Notes: generated from the letters alone by a model not told the origin. A stretch of 64,000 nt of DNA from Tretioscincus oriximinensis (GCA_022410635.1 JAJVDF010000651.1:359655-423654); one strand, 5' to 3'; shown: positions 39,501-49,959, numbered from the stretch's first letter. Made by a program: numbers and translations.

Positions 39501-42500
39501 CAATTTATGCAGATCCACCAAATTTAGTGTGCCATAAAGGGATAAAGTTATATGCATCCTCTCTCCTTATAATGTATTCAGTTTTTCTTTATTTGGAATG
39601 AGTTGAGTTGTTCTGTGCGTAATAGCAGCTTTTTTGAGCAGGGACAGGTGGAAATGCAGAGAACTGCTGTGGGCTGTGTCATCAGCTTTATTTTCAATTC
39701 CTAATAACACTGGCAAATATTCCTTTGGTTTGATGTATTCCAGGTTCAAATACAGAGGTTTTGTTGGCATACTGTGGGTTTCAAATGCAGTACTTCTGTG
39801 CATTTGCTCTTGTGATTGCTTGGATCAGCCACATTCCTGCCTGTGATAAATTAATCCAAAGAAAAAAATATCGCACACAAATTGCTTTGCAAGTAAGATA
39901 CATTTTAAGGTGTTTTAAGAGACTGTTTCACCACATATAGGATAGTGATAATAAGGATTTGTTTTTAATCCCGTTAATTCTGTAGAATTTCAGGACTTTT
40001 TATAAAGTAAACAAATACCATCAAAGAGGAGGCCACACAGAAAACTATTTCCCATCCTACACTGATTTCCACGGCAGAAACTTCAAAGAGAAGTCAATTT
40101 GCCAGTTCTTTGGAAACCTTTTTAAAATAATACATATATCAAGGAAAGGGCATCCATTATCCTTTCCTTCCCTAGCCATTACTGAAGAAACCATTATGAT
40201 AAAATTAGAATCCTCATCATTCAAGTAGTCCAAGTTCAGTACTATTCAGTGTAAGATCTAAAAATGCCCATGATTTATATTAAATAAATAAATGTCCTCA
40301 TAAGAACATAACCCATCTAGTCCAGCATTCCGTCTCACACAGTAGCCCAGCAATTGCACCAGGGCAGTCTCAAGCAGCACTAGAAGAAACCTGTACCTGC
40401 TCTTGACTTCCTGCAATTGATATTTCAAGAATCCTGTCTATTTTTCCATCCTGGAGGCGGTATGAAGACATCCATCCTAACAGTGATTGATAAACCTGTA
40501 TTCCATGTTATTTTCCTGATCCTTCCTTAAAGCTATCCAGGCTGCTATCTACCTTTTTGGGAAGTAAAAATATCTTCCCTTGGATGAAAACATATCTTCC
40601 CTTGTCTGTCCTAACTCTTCTGTCCATCAGCTTCAAGGGATGCCCTCTGCTCCTTGGTTTTGTGACAGTTTTTTCTCTTTATTCACCTCTATTCTCTATT
40701 CCTCCAAATACACCAGGTGAAATCATACATCCTTTGAATGGGATTGGTGGAAACCATGATGCAAGTCATCACAGAAATGTCCTTGTCCTACACAATTGAT
40801 TCCATTTACTGATAGTAAAAATCTCCCCGGCAAATTTCAAACTGTCAATTAGAATATTAGCTACACAATGTTCTGGAACAGAAGACAGTTCATGCAGTAT
40901 CTCTGGAACATATTTATAGTTGTTTAAGTTGTTATACATTGATGTATAGTTTCTAGTGAGAGCTACATCTAGTGGTTAATGGTAAAGAGTCAGTAGTGTC
41001 ATGTGATAAAAACTTAGGCTTATTATGGGATAGCTTATCCTTCATTTTTTGAGAATATTCTAGAAGGGAGACTCCATTTTCTCAGTTTAGTTGCCTTCTT
41101 ACCTTGTGCCTTGCTGCTTAGTCCTAGCATGGCTGGAAAGCAATCTTTATTTTTGTACTGTAAAACCTAATTATTAGATATATTTGCTTAATGATGTCTG
41201 ATACAAAGAATTCATAAGTTGTGCTATATGTAAGTGAAAGACACATATACAGGGTGCTTCAAAAAATGTATACACACTGTGAACTTCCATAGAAAATTTA
41301 TTTACTGTTCTACCGTTCTACAAAGTTAAATTTCAGGAAATTAGAAAGCTTAAAGTCCAATGTAAATAACAAATGTTAATACTGTTCAAATTGGTGACCT
41401 GCAGCTCGTATGGAAGTTCAAAGTGTGTATACATTTTTGAAGCACCCTGTATATTAGTCTAAGCCTTCTGTAAACCATTGTTATATTAATTCCTGTTTAT
41501 GTTTGATTCAGTTTCACCTTGCCTGTTACCAAATAAAGTTGACTACCATAGAACCGTCTCTTTCACTGGAAGCAGGGAGGTTTATCTGCATGTCAGAATA
41601 CACATTGTGTTTACGTGTAAGAAGACAGAACACACAATGCTAGCAGATTGTCTCTGTGTGTTTTATTAATGAAAAGAATGATGAATGTAAAGCATTGGCT
41701 TAAACAGTGCATTTATCTAATTGTCTTTAGAAAGCACTCTAGGATGCTTAATAATTTGGAGATGCCTGAAGGCCACTACGTGCCAATTGTAATCATTGCT
41801 ACAGAGAGAGACTGATTAGGGAGCAACAGTTAGCTTTGAACTTTAACCATCTGGCTTGAGGCAAAACAGCTGTCTTTTCAACTAGAAATGTTAATCATTC
41901 CTGGTACTTGATTCATCTTTCTCACCATTTGATTTTATGCTTCACAATCTGGCCTAGCATCTATAATTTAATGCTCTGTCCCATCAGAGTGGATGGAAAA
42001 TTACTGGGATTTTATGGAAGGATCAAGCACTGCAGAGATTTAGACATAAAATGAAGGGGAGAAGAGATAGATAAGACGCGTGTTAGCTAAATGTTATAGG
42101 CTGAAAATATAAATGTTTGTGAGGTTGATAGTTCAAGGAGGAAAACATGACACAACTGTCAGAAGTAGTCAGTATTCATAGGCAGGTATAGAAGTGGGAT
42201 TGAGAGTAGTAGATTCGGCACTAGTGTCATACATGGAAGCCATACATGGGAGCCTTGATGTCGTATTAAGCAGAATTAGGGTGTGTTCACACAACTATTT
42301 TATGCCTCAGTTATAGTGCCATTTTGAAGGTCACGTCACACATGTTAAGCGTGTATGAGCAAAACTTTCGCAATAAAGGCCATTTATTCCGCAATAAACT
42401 ATTGCTCGGATAATCAGGAATAATTGCGGAGAACGTCCGAAACCTCGCAGCCAACCTCCGTCACCTCGTAGCCAATTCCCTTCCTCTCCCGTGTGACAGG

Positions 42501-45500
42501 AGGGGAGAGATGACAGGAGGAAGTGCCGCCTCCTTCAGCGGGGAAATCTGCCCACTTTTTCCTAAGCCCAGGCTGCCCTCCGCCTTCTTTTGGGGGCTTC
42601 TGCCTGGAGATCGGCTCTGCAAAAGGAAGAGGAACAAAACCTTCTCCCCTCAGCCAATCTATTTGACAGCAGGCAGAGCTGATCTGGAGGGAATTCAGCT
42701 GAAGAAGGGGAGATGGCTGCGTTCTGCTGGCCCCATCCATATGGAGCCTTGGTCTGGGCAATGTTTTGGGACAGAGCTTGGCCACCCACATGCCAAAATA
42801 TCCCAAAACGTTACCCAATCTCCACATGGGTACTTAAAGTGAGGTGTTTGCTATGGAGAGACAGTCTTTTTCATTATCCCCCTTTCAGAAACAGGGACTC
42901 TTAAGATTATTATTTTTTAATCCTCATGAAACACATTGTTCCCATCTCTAGGTAGATACATGAGTCCCAAGGATCTGCTCTGGATCTTTTGGAAGAGTTA
43001 AAGTCTTGTGGAGTCATGATGGTTCTCCTGCAAGAACATAATGCTTCTTGCCCATATCAATTTCAGCCAGGTCGCCAGATAATTAGCTAGACAAACACCA
43101 GGTATGGGGGACTTTTTTGGGTTAGTGGTGCATAAATGAAGCCAAAATAAAAACACTGGTTGTGTTCAATAAATAACAGCTTACCCGGTAATCCTACAAG
43201 TCATGCAAGTCAGATATTAATTTATAATAATATACTAACATTTTTCTGCTTCTCGTTGATTTATCCACCAACAGGAAGAGACACTCCATGCTGGTGTACA
43301 TAGAGCTTTTTACCAGACCGTCTCAAAAATATTTTTTTTGATTCTCTGATTTAGTTGCTGGAGGCTGAACTGTTTACAGATTGCTGCATTTGCTATTAGG
43401 AAATATAAATGGCAGGTGATATGCCTAATTTTTTTTAACCATGTGATAATTCTAGAGCGATAGGAATTGTATTTTTAACTGAAATANTATCTGAAGGAAA
43501 AATGAGCCACATCTAATACTTCAGCATACATCATACTTGCAACAACTTTTCCCATACTAGGAGGATAACTAAAAATCAAGTAACAGGAAATTAAAGTTAT
43601 AAATCCAATCATTTATAAGGAGACCTAATTTTATCAGTGTTTACATTTCTCTAATGATCCTTTATGATTCATCTGAAAGAAGTAACATCTGATTTATATT
43701 CTAACTGTAATCTTTCATAGGAAGCTGTTCTATTAAAAAAGTCATTTTTTTATTTTAGGAAGCATCAAAGAGAAAAGTGAAGATGTTGCTAAGGTACTGT
43801 CAGAATCATATTGATGAGTACATGAACATCAACAAAATGTAGCTTGTAAAAAGAGGATCCAAAATACACTTGGATGAACTGTTTTGCATCACAGTGTTTC
43901 CCTAGAGATGGAGAACTGAGAAGAGAAGCAAAAGTGTGGTACATCTTACTATGTTCTGCCAAGGTTCTTGTGCAGAATCTACTTTGAGACTCTAAAATGC
44001 CCAGTACTGAGCCAGCCAAAGAATGATTTGAAACAATATATGAACACATCACATTAAGTTGTGAAGGTTCTTTCCTCATTTTTTTAATTTTGGCTTACAA
44101 ATATACATATATACAAATATACAGGTGTCATTTATCCCAAAGTTACATTTCAATTCAATCACACCACCTGACAATTATTTAACATAATCAAAACAATAAA
44201 AGCTTTTTCTTCTTTAAATCCTCCCTCCTACCCCTCCCACCTCCCACTAGAAGGAAAAGACACATAAAAATAATAAAAGTTATTTTATGCTTTTAGAACC
44301 AGCCTAATAGCATTCATTAATTCATGCCCCCCCATCTTTTTTGTTGGCTATATAAAAATCTGTTTTGACCAGTTCCCCAGAATTCTTGCTATCCAAGAAT
44401 TCTAACATTAACTGATCTGCCAGGTAATACTGCCAGTTAATCAATATCCATTTATTCTTGTCTTTCCACATCAAGGTTTCAAGTTAAACCTCAGTTATGT
44501 AAGCAGTCAAATTTACCAAACTAAGCCACGTGTGCTGAAACGTTAATAGTACATGTAATTGTATCTGAGCACTACAGAGTGGTCTATAGTGAGACTATCT
44601 CAGGGTAGGACTACTAGTAATTTTAATTATAACATTTGACCTGTTAATAAATCAGAAGTTTCTTTCTGTACTGGTTCTGGACGTAGGAAGTGTCCATCTA
44701 CCTTTTTTACGTGCTTCCTATATGTGGGTACTTTTGTAAGAGCAGAAATTTCATGATGAAAAAAGGTAAGCAATCTAGCACGACTGCAAATCTAGCATCA
44801 CAGTTTGGTTTTTTCATGATCCTGCTCTCAGGGCCTAAACCGGGTGTGGGAGAGGCAAAAGGGTCATGTGCCTGGGGCAACAACTGAGGGGAACACCCAA
44901 ATACCCACCACATTATTCTGATCCAATTGGGGGGGGCACCAATTCTTGTCTACTTACATTCCTGCCTGCATTACAAACTACCCTACTTAGGGTTCCCATA
45001 TAAAATCCAGGATAAAGCTTTGGACCTTCAATGGGCCTGAAAAAGTAATACACACACACACCGGTGCAACAGATACTAGAAAATGCACCTGGTGAAAAAT
45101 CCTCTCTTCTACAGCCATTAAAGGCCAAAAGTTCTATCCCAAGGTTTATGTGGGAACATTACCTCTGATGAAATGCCCTTTTCTGCACAACCACATTAAG
45201 GGCATCACTGGTGATTTTCTATATGCAACTCAAATTGACTGAACATTGACAAATGTTAAGCATTTGATAAAAACAAAATTGTTATTGTTTTAAAGGGCAA
45301 AAGTCTGCACAAATATCTTCCTGCCAATTCTGGTGGGCAAATGAAAGATGACACTTCTGATTCCAGTGATCATGAGGACCAAGATGCTTGGATAGACAGG
45401 TTCAGCAAACTAGAGAAAGCCCTTTATTTGTCTGATGTCAAAAACACAGGTAAGAATGGCCATGTGAAGTAAGCACAGTAAATCCATCTTGGATTTTGCT

Positions 45501-46233
45501 TGCATTGTCTGTACATCAATGCAAATCTGGCAAGCTTTAGGAAGAAGAAAAGTACCTATGAATATGAGTTTTTGGTCAATGATAAAGAAAAATGCCTGGA
45601 AAGCAGGAAGTTGCTTATTTGATTCACAGCCTTTCCCTAGAAAAGAGGCTCTGAACACTTTTGCAGTCATAGTAGATTGAGTTATACTAGAATTTTTGCA
45701 GTCAAGTTTACTAGTGGTGGGGAATGATTTATAGACCTTTGTTTTTACAACACCAAATTAAAATGGATACTAGGATGGATATCTGGATGTTGCCTCCGTG
45801 ATGGAGCAACAGGCAGGACTCCTGAGATACCATTTGCAGGGAGTCATGAACAGGAGCATATTTTGCTTTCCTCTGTTCAGACTGCCCAGGTGCATCTGGT
45901 GGGCCTCTGTGTGACACGGAATGCTGGACTTGATGGGCTCTGGCCTGGTCCAGTATGGCTCTTCTTATATTCTTATGTTAAATTATATAACATTGTATTT
46001 GCATGATAATTTGATACTGTTATGTCTAAGTAGACACATGGAATCATCTTTAAAATAATAATAATATTGCAGGCAACTTGGAGAAAGAAAAAGCCAAACG
46101 TTTGGTCCTTAACTACAATCAAATTTGTAATCTATGCCTTAGTCCCCTTAAAATAGATAAGGCTTTCCAATGTTATCGTCCTGGACAAGAAATGCCACTG
46201 GAACCTCTGCTTCATTACTTAAAGGAGTTGTAA
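21482..46233 (+). CDS. C1orf87: C1orf87 orthologue, EF-hand domain protein, 11 coding exons
   Basis: Coding exons are 21482-21588, 23281-23500, 25213-25338, 29371-29628, 32249-32358, 35290-35410, 36033-36130, 38230-38300, 43759-43793, 45296-45449 and 46073-46233. They sum to 1461 bases: 486 codons and TAA, with no internal stop and all splice phases matching. The human protein is somewhat longer (about 546 residues from memory). N-terminal landmarks are IKIIGSKY and LVEK; a linker contains KSLSYIH. EF-hand-like segments follow: LDPKLSGSLSQ, LQDKNSSELLSLSE and LSDVKNTGNLEKEKAK. The protein ends SPLKID...LLHYLKEL. Several loops lack one or more calcium ligands, so not all are likely to bind. 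The protein is known as an EF-hand protein (CREF) of poorly understood role. AATAAA at 46471 fits the 3' end. Confidence 0.9.
22087..22155. mobile_element. Single arm of the palindromic MITE
   Basis: It begins taggctgaccagatgatccc and runs through 'ttggggggttgaaaacccg' and 'gtgcctcctgttttttc', matching the left arm of the complete copy at 49555-49727. The opposite arm is missing. It lies in C1orf87 intron 1. Confidence 0.8.
23281..23500 (+). CDS. C1orf87: C1orf87 exon 2 (coding)
   Basis: Acceptor cctgacag, donor gtgagt. The 220-base exon completes a Gly codon and ends in phase 0. It encodes a low-complexity polar stretch (NKGEREEKKSKQGE) that looks disordered. Confidence 0.85.
25213..25338 (+). 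CDS. C1orf87: C1orf87 exon 3 (coding)
   Basis: 126 bases, phase 0 on both sides, acceptor atcaaag, donor gtaaaa. It contains APSGDKSLSYIH, the most recognisable motif of the linker region. Confidence 0.85.
25943..27230. mobile_element. Palindromic MITE split by an L1 insertion
   Basis: The left arm (from 25943, 'ttgactggccagatgacccc') and the right arm ('ggggtcatctggtcagccta', ending about 27229) match the ends of the compact copy at 49555-49727. CTTAGAC flanks both sides as a 7-base target-site duplication. About 1.1 kb of L1 sequence sits between the arms. The element lies in a C1orf87 intron. Confidence 0.8.
26010..27100 (-). mobile_element. 5'-truncated L1 LINE, intact end of ORF2
   Basis: A minus-strand open frame (27064-26135, 309 residues from the first in-frame start) ends ORF2 of an L1-clade element. 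It contains the cysteine motif CX3CX7HX4C (CWHGCQERGTYMHMWATC) characteristic of the L1 C-terminus. A poly(A) tail appears as poly(T) on the + strand at about 26007-26032. The endonuclease and polymerase are missing. An undamaged frame suggests a fairly recent insertion. Confidence 0.85.
27254..27790 (-). mobile_element. CR1-clade LINE 3' fragment
   Basis: The + strand starts 'aagaacataagaggagcc', the shared 3' end of this CR1 subfamily. The minus-strand frame 27737-27549 encodes RGDLTEVYKIMYEMDKVN and LFSLSHN, matching the last part of CR1 ORF2. Sister copies lie at 33640-34170 and 40298-40720, and a short one in the opposite orientation at 45880-45985. Confidence 0.7.
28400..28560. repeat. 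Fragment of the 'atccattttag' non-autonomous family
   Basis: 'actaat.....gctaagagccctctaaaatggattag' followed by 'ggattaagcagtgatacatctgcatg' resembles segments at 22490-22620, 24360-24500, 33540-33640, 37840-37960 and 60440-60650. Inverted halves suggest a palindromic MITE. No full-length boundaries are clear. Confidence 0.45.
29371..29628 (+). CDS. C1orf87: C1orf87 exon 4: EF-hand region
   Basis: 258 bases, phase 0 on both sides, acceptor ctttgcttag, donor gtatgt. It encodes LQKEFELHPFSLTTL and an EF-hand-like loop DPKLSGSLSQAH, which has Asp at position 1 and Gly at position 6 but His instead of Glu at position 12. The exon ends in an acidic DDDDQ that begins the next loop. Confidence 0.9.
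30119..30640. repeat. Poly(C) run and purine-rich tract
   Basis: A run of C at 30119-30133 is followed, from about 30300 to 30605, by strongly purine-biased DNA (gga/aag blocks). Long minus-strand frames here reflect composition. It is intronic. Confidence 0.7.
31510..31725 (-). mobile_element. tRNA-derived SINE with L2-like tail
   Basis: On the minus strand the head reads GAGCCAGTTTGATGTAGTGG and includes a B-box-like GGTTTGATTCC. The 3' end, 'gggtataggacaggatataag' plus (aata)n, resembles the L2 tails at 13305 and 35890-36020. Tail sharing is how such SINEs are thought to borrow LINE machinery. Confidence 0.75.
32249..32358 (+). CDS. C1orf87: C1orf87 exon 5
   Basis: Acceptor cttctag. It begins VNYEQLLKFL, which completes the EF-hand pair begun in exon 4. 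The end at 32358 uses a weak donor (AAAG then gtttta). It was chosen because it alone leaves two bases that match the phase of the next exon and gives a Ser codon. Reading on instead gives an AT-rich tail before a stop. Confidence 0.75.
33640..34170 (-). mobile_element. CR1-clade LINE 3' fragment
   Basis: Same family as 27254-27790. The minus strand encodes RGDLIEMCKIMQEVDKVN and LFNPERRHL. It contains frameshifts and is intronic to C1orf87. Confidence 0.7.
34681..34984 (-). mobile_element. tRNA-derived SINE, third copy
   Basis: The best-preserved copy of the 1476-1755 SINE. The minus-strand tRNA-like head, with its B-box-like 'gggtttcgaagccc', lies near 34924-34938, and the (ctt)n tail (minus strand) lies at 34681-34695. 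It is about 300 bases upstream of C1orf87 exon 6. Confidence 0.75.
35290..35410 (+). CDS. C1orf87: C1orf87 exon 6
   Basis: Acceptor attgtgcag, strong donor gtaagt. 121 bases: one base finishes a codon, then 40 codons. It contains VLQTLKQILKKHKG and an EF-hand-like loop DKNSSELLSLSE with Glu at position 12. Confidence 0.85.
35890..36020 (+). mobile_element. L2-like LINE 3' tail
   Basis: 'gctgcccttagaccttcaggtatggggcagggtataaatataaataatgaaataaa' matches the 3' terminus of the L2-clade element at 13305. It stops 12 bases before the C1orf87 exon at 36033. Confidence 0.65.
36033..36130 (+). CDS. C1orf87: C1orf87 exon 7
   Basis: 98 bases, acceptor cgtttgtag, donor gtgagg, phase 0 in and 2 out. 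It encodes AEIICRKHGLYLPPGLMEAL, a helix pair strongly typical of the family. Confidence 0.9.
38230..38300 (+). CDS. C1orf87: C1orf87 exon 8
   Basis: 71 bases, acceptor ttcccctag, donor gtaagc, phase 2 in and 1 out. It encodes WKTFAEFLKNVQSGIEPSLL, the exiting helix of an EF-hand unit. Confidence 0.85.
40298..40720 (-). mobile_element. Degenerate CR1-clade LINE 3' fragment
   Basis: It starts 'taagaacataacccatctagtccagcattc' and follows the same block order as 27254-27790, with more mutations and deletions. Confidence 0.6.
41250..41449. mobile_element. Tc1/mariner-type MITE, 200 bp
   Basis: Terminal inverted repeats of about 40 bases, starting CAGGGTGCTTCAAAAA, differ at only two positions. 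The element is flanked by TA on both sides (41248-41249 and 41450-41451), the target site of Tc1/mariner elements. It is too short to encode a transposase. It lies in the long intron between C1orf87 exons 8 and 9. Confidence 0.9.
43759..43793 (+). CDS. C1orf87: C1orf87 micro-exon 9 (35 bases)
   Basis: Acceptor ttattttag, weak donor gtactg. Two bases finish the Arg codon opened in exon 8, then 11 codons (SIKEKSEDVAK). Without it, exon 8 would join exon 10 out of frame and hit a stop, so some phase-correcting exon is required. This is the only candidate I found. Confidence 0.7.
44079..44540 (-). mobile_element. Probable L1 3' end
   Basis: On the minus strand a short frame ends WILINWQYYLADQLMLEFL ... 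GELVKTDFYIANKKDG and a stop, followed by an A-rich 3' UTR with AATAAAA-like motifs. It resembles the end of an L1-type ORF2 but is too short to be certain. It is intronic. Confidence 0.4.
45296..45449 (+). CDS. C1orf87: C1orf87 exon 10: third EF-hand
   Basis: 154 bases, acceptor gttttaaag, donor gtaaga, phase 0 in and 1 out. It contains an acidic stretch (DDTSDSSDHEDQD) and AWIDRFSKLEKAL leading into the EF-hand loop SDVKNTG. Confidence 0.9.
46073..46233 (+). CDS. C1orf87: C1orf87 last coding exon
   Basis: The acceptor atattgcag completes the Gly of the EF-hand loop (TGNLEKEKA). The exon ends HYLKEL then TAA at 46231-46233. It contains NYNQICNLCLSPLKID, the conserved C-terminal signature. 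Confidence 0.9.
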
Positions 46234-46470
46234 CTTGTCCTAACAAAACAGGTGTGTGTGTGTTTTAACCAGCTAAGTTATATGGTATTTTGTTCCTCAC
46301 CACCACACTTTGAATGAGGAAGAAAATCTACCCAAAACATGGTTTTTATTTGTGTTTACTCTTCTGAAATTTTTAACTGATTAAATATTTGTAAAGTTTT
46401 TATCTTTTAATTCTGACCTTTAAAATTAACGTAAAAAATTATACGTATCATTTTCTCCTGATTGTTTTTA

Positions 46471-46476
46471 AATAAA
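46471..46476 (+). terminator. C1orf87: Poly(A) signal of C1orf87
   Basis: AATAAA about 240 bases after the stop codon, followed within 30-60 bases by T-rich sequence. This is the first canonical signal downstream. Confidence 0.65.
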
Positions 46477-46694
46477 CAAATATCCTGAAAATACACTTGA
46501 TAGTCTGATTTTTATCTAAAATGTTGTAGTTTTTTTTCCACAAGGAGCAATAGGTTAATTCCTTTGGAATGTTTCTTTACTAGTTGTTATAATGTTTAAA
46601 GTATTGATTTATACTCTACTGGTAACAACAATTGCCAGAAATGTCTATCATTGTGACAGTATCTGGTCTTTGCACATATGCTGTTAAGTGTATG

Positions 46695-47028
46695 GGATAG
46701 ACTGACCAGATTTTCTGAGGCTCAAACTGTGGCAATGAATATTCATGCTAATTTGCATATTCATGAATATACAAATCACCCACCAACATGCATACCCCTC
46801 CAAAATCCCTACCCGATAAATCTGCAAAACATGCAAGAATTTACTGAGGGGAGGGGGCCTTCAGGAGTTGGTCCCAGTTTCCAGAGCCCCCTAGTGGTAG
46901 TGCAGTGAATTTTATTTTAAAAAAGAATTTCCTCAGCAAAAAATGGGAACACATCCTGATTGTGTGTCCCCCACTACCCCCCACCCCTGAGAGACACCTG
47001 TAAAAAGGGGTCATCCGGTCAGCCTAAT
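46695..47028. mobile_element. Diverged copy of the palindromic MITE
   Basis: The left end 'tagactgaccagat' and right end 'aaaaaggggtcatccggtcagccta' match the family ends. The interior is longer than in the compact copy and contains unrelated AT-rich sequence, perhaps another insertion. Confidence 0.6.
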
Positions 47029-49010
47029 TCCAGTTATAAAGAAAAAAGGAATCCCAGGCTGATGTGAGGTTGAGGCTAGGGGGACAATCAGGATGTGGGG
47101 AGGGAAGCAAATTTGAAATAAGGAAATGGTTGAAAGAAAGAAAAATAAGGTGTTTTTTATAAATGTATGTTGGAAATATAAGATTTGTAAAATGTAAGAT
47201 CCTTTTTTAAAAGGCTTATGTTTTGTGGTAGATGTATAAAATAATAAAAGTCTCCCAAAAATGCAAATGAAAAGTTGATTCTTACCCTACCCTCAGGTGC
47301 TACAGCCATTATAAGTTGTACCTGAAGGAAATTCCTCTCTTCCATATCTATTAAAGATGCAAAGTTCTATCCTGGTTTCTATCTGTTAACCTTATCCCAG
47401 TGTGAAACATCTTGGGATGAATCAAACACCAGGACTTTATTCATTCAGGTGGTTCATGAAGACACACATTTTTCTCTGTGTCGTTGAACAAACACTTCTT
47501 ATGCATTTCTGGGTACTTTGCAGTATTTAACTGCTTTTTGTTTTTATGCTTGTAAAAACATTGAAGGAAAATTTGGCTGGAAAATAAATGAAATCAAACA
47601 AACTTATTTCTAGTTACCAACTATTGTTAAACATACAAATGTCCACAGAAAACCTGAAATTGCCATAACTCAATTTTATATTAGGGTGGACTTCGGGATA
47701 AGATATTTGTAAAATCAAAATATTAAACGAAGTGTTGTTTTCACTGGTATCTGGCACCCACCCCCTGTCCACAAAAAGAGGGAAAAAAAGAAATGAAGTT
47801 TTAATCCACTATGATGCCATGGACAAATATTGGCCATAATGCCGTCTTCCACTGGCAAAAGTAACAATTTCATTGAGCAGCTAACAAGCTCATGAAACCC
47901 TTACTGGGATTTTTTCCACCTTAAATAAACCTGATTTGTGCAGAGTTCACTAATGCATTTTAATATCTGTTGCAAGAAGTTTAAATCTTGATTTGCACAG
48001 GGCACATGGTGCATCACTGAGCCTTGTCCATATTAGGTCTTGAGCAAACTTAAACTTTTGACCCCTGTAAATTCTTAGGTAAGTCACAGGGCAAGATAGC
48101 CCAGGAGGAGTTTATGTGTCTGTGGTTACCATAGTAACACCTATAAACTGAATCTGTTACATCAGAATGCTTGAAAAATGACAGGTGGGGTTGCTGTAGC
48201 AACAGCCCACAGCCAAGCCAGCAAGCCCAGAGGGTGGGGGAAGCCACAGGGAGAGGCAGCAAATGTCACCTTCTCTGCTGTACTAAGCCACTCTCTCTGG
48301 CCAAGGATGGGGGCCGACGCACGACAGGACGCATAGCTCATTGGGCAAAAATGTTATTCCTCCGACTGCAATGGTCCAGGTCCACTCTCTAGGGGGGGAG
48401 GGGGGGGACTCTTCAAAGATTTAAGCTTTGGCTCTCCAGCCAAGGATGAAGAGGCAGCACTAGGCTTATTCCAAATTTTATCCTAGAATAGGGGCCTTTT
48501 ATTCACATGCTGATAATATTTACATGTGAATACTTGGTTCATATTTCAGACTATAATCTAGAATAAGCCCCCGTGCAGTAACAGGCCTTGCATCTTGTGT
48601 AGTCAAGGCAGCTTGACATATCCTGATTTCAGTCTGTTGTGTTATGCTGCAGTACATTTGATGAGTATGAACTGTAGATGGCTTTATTTAGCCTTTCAAA
48701 AGATTCTATAGTCTTATTAATAAAGCATTTAAACAAGATAGCTTACATTTTGTTCAGTCCACGTTTCTCCTTCCTGCCCAACTTGGAAGTAATGTTTTTC
48801 CATCTGTTCCTAAAGTCTCACAGTTTTATTCAATATGTTTACAAGCACTGATTTTTAAAGTAGTGTAGCGTATGGCTTGCTACTTAGGTTTCTAGATTAA
48901 AAATGCTTCCCAAATTGCTCCCCAGTTTGTAGCCACAAACTGGCTACAGTTTTCCACTGGCAAACACACATACATGCAGTGGCGGGGGTGGTGGTGGTGG
49001 CCGCTGTTGC
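47029..49010. other. Intergenic between C1orf87 and the MITE at 49.5 kb
   Basis: Apart from a palindromic 'cttattcca...tagaataagcc' fragment at 48460-48575, I see no gene or recognisable repeat. Confidence 0.45.
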
Positions 49011-49049
49011 CGATAACACCACGCCCCCCTCGCCGGCGGCTAACGCAGC

Positions 49050-49187
49050 AGTACCGGCACCTTTTATTTAGGTGGGGGGTGGGGGGAGCCACCGCTGCTC
49101 ATTCCCGCGGCCACCCCCGCTGCTGCTGCTGCTGCTGCCGCCCCCCCGCTAACTCCGCCCCCCCGCCTAAATAAAAGGTGCCGGAAC
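49050..49187. repeat. GC-rich hairpin, inverted 'ggcaccttttatttagg'
   Basis: An arm 'ccggcaccttttatttagg' near 49052-49071 is repeated in inverted form near 49166-49186. Between them lies GC-rich sequence with a (ctg)n run. It looks like the two ends of a small repeat. Class unknown. Confidence 0.5.
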
Positions 49188-49554
49188 TGCGTTCCGGCGC
49201 GTTCCCCCACAAAAAAAATTGCCGCTCTGCAGACTGAGGCAGATCATCAGATGGAGCAGAGGTGGAAACCAGTGAACAATGGCCAGAGGGAGAGGTTCTG
49301 AGAGGGGTAGCTGTTTCCAGCCACTATGCTGACTTTTTGGATGGAGAACTGTATTTGCGTCACATTGAGCATACGGGAACCATGGGCAGCTGCTGAGCAC
49401 TCCGTAGGGCTTTCGCTGACAGTGCACATAGACTTACATCGGCATGAGAGATGCCATGTTAGGGGAACTCTGCCCTGCATCCCCCTATGCCACAAACTCC
49501 TGCTGCTTCTGCCTATTCCCTACTTGTCCACACCACACAAGGACTTTTTAATGG

Positions 49555-49727
49555 TAGGCTGACCAGATGACCCCTTTTTGGGGGGGGTGAAAACCCAGTT
49601 TTGGGGTGCCTCCTGGTTTTTGCTGAGGGAAAAAAAATTCAAAAAAAAATCCTCAGCAAAAACCAGGAGGCACCCCAAAACCGGGTTTCCACCCCCCCCT
49701 CCCAAAAGGGGTCATCTGGTCATCCTA
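49555..49727. mobile_element. Complete palindromic MITE with 7-base target duplication
   Basis: The ends are TAGGCTGACCAGATGACCCC and its inverse with one change. The element is nearly a perfect palindrome of about 173 bases whose arms meet at 'aaaaaaaattcaaaaaaaaatcc'. TTAATGG flanks it on both sides. No coding capacity. Superfamily uncertain: a hAT-like element would be expected to give 8 bases. Confidence 0.85.
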
Positions 49728-49959
49728 TTAATGGGGGGTAGAGAAAATTTCATAATGAAGTCAGAAAAGAGGAATTGTNTGTAAAATGCACAGCAACAGA
49801 GGCTTGCAGTGGATGAATTTCTGAAACAGAGCACATGAAGTGGATTCTTCAAGATGTAACAACCATAGGGGCAGAAATACGTTATTGGATACAGCCATGT
49901 CATTCACCTTACGCTTCAGCTGAGAGAACAATGCTTTCTCTCCTTGCAGGCACTGTTAC

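Noticed and set aside
42956..43090. Possible C1orf87 exon (ALDLLEELKSCGVMMVLL frame)
   Set aside because: The phase does not fit exon 8 or exon 10, the alternative acceptor gives a stop, and no donor follows. The micro-exon at 43759 fits instead.
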